Source: Gemmatimonadales bacterium
GTDB lineage: Bacteria > Gemmatimonadota > Gemmatimonadetes > Gemmatimonadales > GWC2-71-9
Direction: 5' to 3'
NCBI GenBank assembly: GCA_030597435.1
Contig: JAUVRV010000038.1
Location: 1 to 12,193, forward strand
Length of the DNA: 12,193 bases
This document shows, piece by piece, positions 6,732-12,193 of this stretch. The position numbers and the translations under genes were made by a program. The notes beneath the pieces are model-generated. The model saw only the letters and a list, made by a program, of their open reading frames with translations. It ran no database searches and was not told the origin of the DNA. The number at the start of each line of letters is the position of its first letter. Position 1 is the stretch's first letter.

Positions 6732-7759
6732 CTGCCCTCCGGGTAGACGCGAGTGGCCGTTGCCGTCACGTGAACCTGGTCACCCATCTGCGCAGCCGTC
6801 ACCGGAGCCTCGACCTCGAGTGTCGCCCCGTTTGCCTCCACCAAGAAGAACGCGCGCGCACCGGTATAACGCCGCTCCACGACAGTCCCGACCACGCCGA
6901 CACCATCAGTGAACCGGAATGCCTCGGGTCGAACTATTACAGATACCGCCGCACCTGCACTGACCTCCCCATGGGTCTCGGACGGCCATTCGATCCCTGC
7001 GCCAACTCGCACGCGGTCGCTCGAAACGAATGTACCCGACAAGACACTGGCTCGCCCAACGAACGTTGCCACGAATCTGGTTTCCGGATGCTCGTACAGC
7101 TCACGGGCGGTGCCAACTTGTTCCAAAGCTCCGTTGTTTATCACTGCGACGCGGTCGCCGAGTGCAAACGCCTCCTCTTGCTCGTGGGTGACGAACACCG
7201 TGGTAACATGGGTCTGAGACAATGCCTGTCTCAGCTCTCTGCGCGTGCGCTCACGTAGTCCTGGATCCAGATTGGACAGTGGCTCGTCCAACAGCAACAC
7301 CCTCGGCTCTGGCGCGAGCGCGCGGGCCACTGCTACCCGCTGCTGTTGCCCCCCGGAGAGCGCAGTCACTTCTCGCTGGGCAAATCCCTCCAAGTCGACC
7401 ATGGCCAGCACTTCACCAACCCGCTGCTTCTGCTGCTCCGCACTGCGCTCACTGAGCCCGAACGCGATGTTCTCTCCCACCGTCAGATGAGGAAACAGCG
7501 CGTAATGCTGAAACACCATGCCGAACCGCCGCTGGGCCGGTGACATCTTGGTCACATCTCTGCCGTCGACCAGGATCTCACCGCTGTCTGGTCTCTCGAA
7601 GCCCGCGAGCAGTCGCAAGGTGGTCGTCTTGCCACTTCCGCTCGGACCCAAGAGGGCCAATACCGTTCCTCGCTCGACACCCAGCGTCAGGGAGTCGATG
7701 GCGATCTGGTCTCCGAAGGTCTTGGTGAGATTGTTGAGTTGCAGGTATTGTGTGGGCAT
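6728..7759 (-). CDS. ABC importer ATPase (PotA/FbpC family)
   Basis: A 343-residue cytoplasmic ATPase. Visible motifs are Walker A GPSGSGKTT (38-46), Q-loop Gln84 in VFQHYALFPH, signature LSGGQQQ (134-140), Walker B VLLLDEP with D-loop SNLD (154-165) and the H-loop His192 in VTHEQEEA. The C-terminal third is the TOBE-type regulatory domain found in Fe3+, polyamine, sugar and molybdate importers. The frame is open to 7894, but I chose the ATG at 7759-7757 because it starts the first strand properly and forms a TGATG overlap with the stop of the binding-protein gene; a GGAG lies 11 nt upstream. All catalytic motifs are intact. Confidence 0.92.
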   Translation of the reverse strand: MPTQYLQLNNLTKTFGDQIAIDSLTLGVERGTVLALLGPSGSGKTTTLRLLAGFERPDSGEILVDGRDVTKMSPAQRRFGMVFQHYALFPHLTVGENIAFGLSERSAEQQKQRVGEVLAMVDLEGFAQREVTALSGGQQQRVAVARALAPEPRVLLLDEPLSNLDPGLRERTRRELRQALSQTHVTTVFVTHEQEEAFALGDRVAVINNGALEQVGTARELYEHPETRFVATFVGRASVLSGTFVSSDRVRVGAGIEWPSETHGEVSAGAAVSVIVRPEAFRFTDGVGVVGTVVERRYTGARAFFLVEANGATLEVEAPVTAAQMGDQVHVTATATRVYPEGS

Positions 7760-8790
7760 CAGCGTTGCGCTCCGGCCCCTCCACGGCCACGAACGTTCCG
7801 GTCCCAGTACTTCATCCAAGCAGCGCCGTGACGACTCAGCAGTCCCCAGTCCATGGGCTCCGCCACCATCTCTGTTCTGACCTTCTGTGCCCACTCTGGC
7901 AGCGAGTCAAACGGAACATCGACCCGGACCGGCAAGCGGAACTCCCTCTGCGTCACCATTATCTGGGCTTCGAGCGAGCCAACCCACTCAACGAATTCTC
8001 GCGCGAGGTCCAGTTGGTCGGTGCCGCGCACGATTGCTATGGCGTCTTCTATCACCGGTGTGCCGCTCGTGGGAAGAACGAAGTCCAGTGGGTTGCCTTT
8101 GCGCTGCTCGGTGAGGATGTCAGGCAGATCCCACAACGTCAGGACCCCCTCCTGACGAATCAGCTTTTGATGCAGCAAGGCGGGGTTGATGGCATACTCC
8201 CGGGTCTGCGCGTCGAGTCGCCGGAGCCATTCGAATCCGGCGGCAGTGTCTCCGGTTGCCCTCAATCCACGTTGAATGATCATGCCGAAAATCGTGCGCA
8301 TCGTTCCGGACGCGAGCGGATCGCGGATGAGGATCTGGTCTTTCCAGCGCGGTTCGAGCACCTCGTCCCAGTCTTTCGGTACCTGATCCGGTGTCAGCGC
8401 CTGGGAGTTGTATGCAATGACGGCCGGTGTCTGGTAGGCAGCAAAGTAGAAGTCTCCCTCACCCCAGGCCCGTTGCGGAATCGAGTCGGCCCAACTGGGG
8501 CGGTATGCCACCAATAACGACTCCGCCGCAGCCTGACCGAAGAGATTCGATGGACCACCGAACCAGACATCGGCCTGCGGGTTCGCGCGTTCCGACTTCA
8601 CCCTGTCCAGCACAGCCTGAGAACCCATGTCGAGCCAGCGTACATCGACGTCAGGATGCGCAGCCTCAAATGTCTGCTCGGACAGCGTGAGCAATCCACG
8701 ACCGTGCGGTGAGTAGATCACCAGTGGCTGGCGACCATCGGAGCAGGCCAGGATCATGGTAGCTAGGATGGCTGCGAGTAGCCTCCTCAT
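7759..8790 (-). CDS. Lipoprotein solute-binding protein of a Fe3+/polyamine-type ABC importer
   Basis: A 343-residue protein with a lipoprotein signal: MRRLLAAILATMILAC, with the lipobox cysteine at 16, so it should be tethered in the periplasm. The fold signs are those of the AfuA/FbpA-like binding proteins: LVIYSPHG at the first strand, QADVWFGG, PAVIAYNSQAL and the hinge-proximal DWDEVLEPRWKDQI followed by DPLASGTM. The adjacent Tyr-Tyr pair that coordinates iron in classical FbpA is not obvious, so the ligand may be something else, such as an organic anion, phosphonate or polyamine. The ATG overlaps the PIG-L stop in ATGA and has a good AGAGGAG ribosome-binding site. The protein would deliver its ligand to the permease and ATPase encoded downstream. 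Confidence 0.87.
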   Translation of the reverse strand: MRRLLAAILATMILACSDGRQPLVIYSPHGRGLLTLSEQTFEAAHPDVDVRWLDMGSQAVLDRVKSERANPQADVWFGGPSNLFGQAAAESLLVAYRPSWADSIPQRAWGEGDFYFAAYQTPAVIAYNSQALTPDQVPKDWDEVLEPRWKDQILIRDPLASGTMRTIFGMIIQRGLRATGDTAAGFEWLRRLDAQTREYAINPALLHQKLIRQEGVLTLWDLPDILTEQRKGNPLDFVLPTSGTPVIEDAIAIVRGTDQLDLAREFVEWVGSLEAQIMVTQREFRLPVRVDVPFDSLPEWAQKVRTEMVAEPMDWGLLSRHGAAWMKYWDRNVRGRGGAGAQR

Positions 8791-11315
8791 GGGACGCTCC
8801 TCTGATTCAATCCAAGTAGATTCAGAAACAGCTTGTAAGCACCGGGAATACCAACAGGCAGCGATCTGAAGAAGCTTATACCTGTATACACGTACGTTCC
8901 CTCACCGTAGTCGGCCACTAGCAACGCACCGCGCACCGGGTCACGATCGGGATCCTGCATCTCCAACAGGGGCACATAGGCATCATCCCAGGTCCCGGCG
9001 AAGTAGAGTCCCCGTTCCTGGGGCCAACCGTCCCAATCAGCCTCACCGATTTCGTTCGGTGTATTGAACGCAGGATGTTCCGGTTGCAGCACGGTCACAG
9101 GGGCTGTCTCATCGGTAACCCGGTCATGCGGTCGTGAGATGCTCAGAGGGTACGGGGCGTATTCGCCACGTGCGAACTGATACTGCTGGTATTGTACCAA
9201 TAGGAGCCCACCCTCTCTCACGTACTGGAGTAGTCTCCCATTCTGTCTCACCAACGCCGAATCAATTTCGTATGCGCGGGCCCCAATCACTATTGCGTCG
9301 AACGCCGACAGATCGGCACGTGCCAAGGTCTCGGCATCGAGGATCTCAACTGGTAGTCCGATCTGTATCAGAGCGTCAGGCACTCGATCGGCTGCCCCCC
9401 TCACGTACCCTATGGCCTGCAGATCCGGCGCTATTACCGGAACGATCAGCACATCCGAGACAGCGGTTATTACACGGGAAACTGATCGGATATGAGGATA
9501 CTCTATCAGTTCAATTCCACGATCGAATACGCTGCCGTCGTCGGTCTCCACTATGGCACGGATACTCGCCTCCGCTTCAGCTACACCCGGTGGTCGAGCG
9601 ACTGTGAATTGGATGGTGCGTGACTCACCGCTCTGTTCGAACTGGAACCGCTCAGCTTGCGGCATTCGCCAACCTCGAGCGTCGAGACGCACCGTTCCTC
9701 CCACAGGTTCCGCACCATTGTGCGACAGTGAGACCGTGAACGTCTTTTGATGTGCCCCATCCGCCGGCCATACCACCAGACGCGGACTCAGTTTGACGTC
9801 TATAGCGGGAACCACTCGCAGGGCACGGCGCACTTCCCCGGTTGCCTGGTCGTTGTACCGATAGGTGACCTCGCGCTCCAGCCTCAGGCTCTCGCCCATT
9901 ACCGAAGCATGGATGACCGCCCGGACAACTGGTGGTTCAAATGGACGGCCGCGCACCTCCGGTTGGGCATCACTCCAATCGTACTGCGCACCCACCATCG
10001 GCCGCTCGAGAAAGTAGGGCTGGCTCGGCTGCGCATCGGGAGCGATCGTGACCACGAGTTGCACCTCTATCTCAGCGCCCGGGGGTACCGTCATGACACC
10101 CTGGTCCTGACCGGTCACTATCCATCCGGGGGGAGTGACCAGCGAAATGTCATTGAGAGTCAGTTCGTACGGTCCCGCATTGTAGAACTGAATGGTGATT
10201 ACGCTCTGCTCACCCGCGACGAGCGTCTCCGAATCCGCTCGACCATCGATCACCAAGCCCGCGGACACGGCTAAGGCTTCTCGCAGCAATCCCACCCTGT
10301 GATCGCTCGGCGCGGGCTCACCCTCAGCGCGAGCTAGCGCCTTTGACAACGCCGGCACCGCATCCTGGATTCGTGCCGGAGAGATCACATCACGCAGGGA
10401 ATCGGCCACCTGAACCAGCCATGACGTGTCTCGCGGAATCCCATCAAATATGTTTCGTTCCTCGCCGGCTTCGTTGAATCCAGTCCGGTCTTCGATCAGC
10501 ATCAGCCTGGTGGTGGCTGGCCCGATCGGCAGGATGCGCACCATGTCCTGGGAACTGTGCTGGCTCCGGCTCTCCATGGCGATCTGGTGCAGAGTCTTGC
10601 CGGTCCGAGGATCCAGGACGCCCGTTGACAGCTCGATGGTGGTGGCGCCCGCATCGAACCGAGTGGACCGATACAGTTTGAGCGGAGTCCACGGCTCCAG
10701 ACCCTCTTCTGTCTGCAACTCAACAAACAGCCCCGGATCTCCGGCACGTTCAAACGCGCGCCGGGCAACCACTCCGGCGGCATGGTGTTGGCCATGGCCG
10801 TCGCGGGAGGTGCCCGAAAAGACTGTGACGATGACATGAGGCTGGAACCGTCTCACGATGCGGACCACATCCTTGAGCACCGAATCCGGCAGCCACAATC
10901 CGGACGTCTCGTCCAACGACCGCGAGTACCCGAAATCGTACGAGCGAGTGAAGAATTGGCGGGCACCATCGACCTGGCGTGCGGCTTCAAGCTCCCTCGA
11001 CCGCAGCAACCCCAGCCCAACCCCCAGCTCTTCACCGATCAGGTTCTGTCCACCCTCACCACGGGAAAGCGCAAGGTACGCCGCCTCTGCGCCGTAGCCC
11101 CGAGCCATGAGAGTCAGCAGGCTTGTGTCTTCGTCATCCGGATGTGCCGCGATGACGAGGACACGGCGATCCTCGGCCAGCCGCTGGAGCAGGTGGTCCA
11201 GAGCCACGATACCACCGGTCGAGGGCGGAGCGAGCTGAGCTAGGAAGGGAGTTGCTGCTGAGCTTGCTAGGGCAAATAGAGCCGCGGTTCTAAGCAGCTT
11301 CGCGGGCAACAACAA
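8787..11315 (-). CDS. Secreted PIG-L/LmbE-family deacetylase with NEW3-like and GATase-like domains
   Basis: An 842-residue protein. Residues 1-27 look like a Sec signal peptide. The PIG-L domain (about 50-275) carries AHPDDE at 57-62 (His58, Asp61 metal ligands) and GHGQHHAAG around 173-181 as the third-ligand motif, plus SRSQHSSQD at 249-257. Residues about 364-440 resemble a NEW3/CARDB-like beta domain. The end (about 620-838) resembles a ThuA/GATase-like alpha/beta domain, but the usual nucleophile-cysteine elbow reads LVQYQQYQ, so it is probably non-enzymatic. PIG-L enzymes are zinc-dependent and remove N-acetyl groups from GlcNAc-type sugars; the substrate here is unknown. The start is one of three TTG codons (11315, 11312 or 11309). 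No ATG or GTG occurs in frame before the catalytic motif. It overlaps the upstream phosphoribosyltransferase frame by 26 nt. Confidence 0.85.
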   Translation of the reverse strand: MLLPAKLLRTAALFALASSAATPFLAQLAPPSTGGIVALDHLLQRLAEDRRVLVIAAHPDDEDTSLLTLMARGYGAEAAYLALSRGEGGQNLIGEELGVGLGLLRSRELEAARQVDGARQFFTRSYDFGYSRSLDETSGLWLPDSVLKDVVRIVRRFQPHVIVTVFSGTSRDGHGQHHAAGVVARRAFERAGDPGLFVELQTEEGLEPWTPLKLYRSTRFDAGATTIELSTGVLDPRTGKTLHQIAMESRSQHSSQDMVRILPIGPATTRLMLIEDRTGFNEAGEERNIFDGIPRDTSWLVQVADSLRDVISPARIQDAVPALSKALARAEGEPAPSDHRVGLLREALAVSAGLVIDGRADSETLVAGEQSVITIQFYNAGPYELTLNDISLVTPPGWIVTGQDQGVMTVPPGAEIEVQLVVTIAPDAQPSQPYFLERPMVGAQYDWSDAQPEVRGRPFEPPVVRAVIHASVMGESLRLEREVTYRYNDQATGEVRRALRVVPAIDVKLSPRLVVWPADGAHQKTFTVSLSHNGAEPVGGTVRLDARGWRMPQAERFQFEQSGESRTIQFTVARPPGVAEAEASIRAIVETDDGSVFDRGIELIEYPHIRSVSRVITAVSDVLIVPVIAPDLQAIGYVRGAADRVPDALIQIGLPVEILDAETLARADLSAFDAIVIGARAYEIDSALVRQNGRLLQYVREGGLLLVQYQQYQFARGEYAPYPLSISRPHDRVTDETAPVTVLQPEHPAFNTPNEIGEADWDGWPQERGLYFAGTWDDAYVPLLEMQDPDRDPVRGALLVADYGEGTYVYTGISFFRSLPVGIPGAYKLFLNLLGLNQRSVP
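8797..8803 (-). promoter_or_regulatory. Strong ribosome-binding site for the solute-binding protein
   Basis: AGAGGAG lies inside the end of the PIG-L gene, 6 nt before the ATG at 8790. It is the clearest Shine-Dalgarno in the operon and fixes this start. It fits the binding protein being needed in excess over the other transporter parts. Confidence 0.7.
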
Positions 11316-11943
11316 TGCTGCGGAGACGTTCCGCGCTAGGATCCTGTGGATCTCCGAACGGCAGCGGGTGGCCTCCCGGATCCGGAACCACCGAGGGGCA
11401 AACGAACTCGTAACGGCGGGCGCGCACCCTGCTCTCTACAGCCTGCGTGCCAACCGGCGCGCCCAGAATGACACGGGTTGCTCACATCTGGCGAACAGCC
11501 TCGGCCGCAGCCAGCATCTTCCAGGGAGATGTTGCGTGTCCGTCAACCACAATGACATTCATGCCCTCCAGCGATCTAAGGGGTCGTTGACCTCGGAACA
11601 GAAGCCGCTCAGTCTTTAGCGCCCGACGCGCCCCATCAATAGCCTCTTCGAGAGCGTCCATGATCCCGAAACGGGGCTGGAAATCCGGATCGAGCACGGC
11701 ATCGGCATCCTCCGCGATAGCCCCGATCACCCCCAGCTCATCTAACCGGACGTTAGCGGCCACAATTACATCGAACGAGTACGACATCGCCTTGGCCGCG
11801 TTGGCTGCAACCTCGACACCACCTGGAGTCACACCCAAGACTATGGTTGGCGGCGACGTCCTCTTGGTCAGCTGGCTACCCAGTTGAGCCCCTGCACCGG
11901 ACCGTGAGGGGTAGAGTGCTTCTGCTTCGGTTCTAGACGGCAT
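11290..11943 (-). pseudogene. Phosphoribosyltransferase-like gene interrupted by an in-frame TGA
   Basis: From the ATG at 11943 the frame encodes 153 residues to a TGA at 11484-11482. The same frame then stays open for 63 more codons to a TAG at 11292-11290, reading on as ATRVILGAPVGTQAVESRV and ending LRSIVVAREAA. The continuation completes the expected fold of COG1926-type phosphoribosyltransferases (about 217 residues in total), so the TGA looks like a point nonsense change or a sequencing error. The N-terminal part shows TIVLGVTPGGVEVA (33-46). The PRPP-loop region reads VVDGHATSPWK (132-142) instead of the usual VDDGxATGxT, so catalysis is doubtful even without the stop. It is the first gene of the leftward operon. 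There is no Shine-Dalgarno before the ATG. Readthrough cannot be excluded. Confidence 0.72.
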
Positions 11944-12106
11944 GACTCAGCGAATATATCGTAGGAGTCCTCGAAGCCAAAATGGACGTCACAGCCAGAG
12001 CAACTGTCGTCGCCCCCCTCAACCCCATATTTTTCATGTTGGAGGAACCTAGTTGTTTTTCAACTTGGTTATTCAAATAGCCATCCCTGAAGGAACGGAC
12101 GATGCC
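11944..12106. promoter_or_regulatory. Divergent intergenic region with a possible operon promoter
   Basis: On the - strand, TTGGCT (11980-11975) and TATATT (11958-11953), 16 bp apart, resemble -35 and -10 boxes. The -10 ends 9 bp before the ATG at 11943, so the transcript would be almost leaderless, which fits the missing ribosome-binding site. On the + strand there is an AT-rich stretch around 12053-12080 (TTGTTT, then TATTCA) that could serve the rightward gene, but the match is weak. An AAGGA lies at 12090-12094. No terminator, RNA gene or repeat is seen here. Confidence 0.35.
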
Positions 12107-12193
12107 ATGACTACGGTTGCACCTGATGAGAAGAAGGGCGCCGGTTCATCTCCTGACAAGCATGTCAGTGAACAAGAAGCCCGTGCAGTGGCA
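12107..12193 (+). CDS. Start of a rightward gene, possibly an acyl-CoA dehydrogenase, 3' end outside window
   Basis: An ATG at 12107 opens a frame that runs uninterrupted to the window edge (29 codons). It begins MTTVAPDEKKG, with a charged, flexible stretch, then has HVSEQEARAVA. The S-E-x-E-A-R-x-V-A pattern shortly after the start is familiar from a group of acyl-CoA dehydrogenases, but so little sequence remains that this is only a suggestion. AAGGA sits 12 nt upstream, rather far. A nearby ATG at 12102 is followed at once by a stop codon and is not used. The gene is transcribed away from the leftward operon. Confidence 0.45.
   Translation, partial: MTTVAPDEKKGAGSSPDKHVSEQEARAVA

Noticed and set aside
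7750..8517. 255-codon open frame on the + strand
   Set aside because: It is fully antisense to the solute-binding protein and has no family features.
11482..11484. Selenocysteine recoding of the TGA in the phosphoribosyltransferase-like gene
   Set aside because: This family is not known to use selenocysteine at this place, the position is not an active-site residue, and I saw no convincing stem-loop right after the TGA. A nonsense change or sequencing error is simpler.

Overview
This is a GC-rich, gene-dense bacterial fragment with no rRNA, tRNA, CRISPR array or transposase that I can recognise. The large secreted PIG-L/LmbE protein, the secreted M20 peptidase, the phosphoribosyltransferase-like gene and the frequent TTG starts suggest an environmental bacterium. 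My best guess is Gemmatimonadota or a relative, but this rests on protein style alone and is not established.

Left part (1-2613, + strand). The end of a helix-hairpin-helix (DUF4332-like) gene is followed by a membrane-anchored alpha/beta hydrolase. Next comes a repeat-rich accessory island of about 1.5 kb. The last 83 bp of the hydrolase locus (block A) and the next 160 bp (block B) are contiguous after the hydrolase. They recur 1.2-1.4 kb downstream in permuted order, B then A, about 95-97% identical. Between the copies sits a ribbon-helix-helix antitoxin / PIN-domain toxin pair (genes overlap by 4 nt). Eight bases after the toxin stop begins an 84-bp imperfect hairpin with some features of an integron attC site. 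About 230 bp around and after it has no convincing gene.

Middle (2614-5097). A secreted M20-family metallopeptidase runs rightward and ends back to back, with no intergenic base, against a leftward MFS transporter.

Right part (3889-11943, - strand). One tight leftward operon, in transcription order: phosphoribosyltransferase-like gene (interrupted by an in-frame TGA), 842-aa secreted PIG-L deacetylase with a C-terminal GATase-like domain, lipoprotein solute-binding protein, ABC ATPase, fused-dimer ABC permease, MFS transporter. From the PIG-L gene to the MFS gene every junction overlaps by 1-4 nt, so translation is probably coupled. The plain reading is a periplasmic hydrolase co-expressed with a Fe3+/polyamine-class ABC importer and a DHA1-type exporter; the substrates cannot be read from the sequence.

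Right edge (11944-12193). A divergent intergenic region precedes a rightward gene cut off by the window edge. Its first 29 residues resemble the start of some acyl-CoA dehydrogenases.

The points most worth a second look are the permuted A-B/B-A duplication around the toxin-antitoxin pair, the attC-like hairpin, the in-frame TGA in the phosphoribosyltransferase-like gene, and the PIG-L/ABC/MFS operon.
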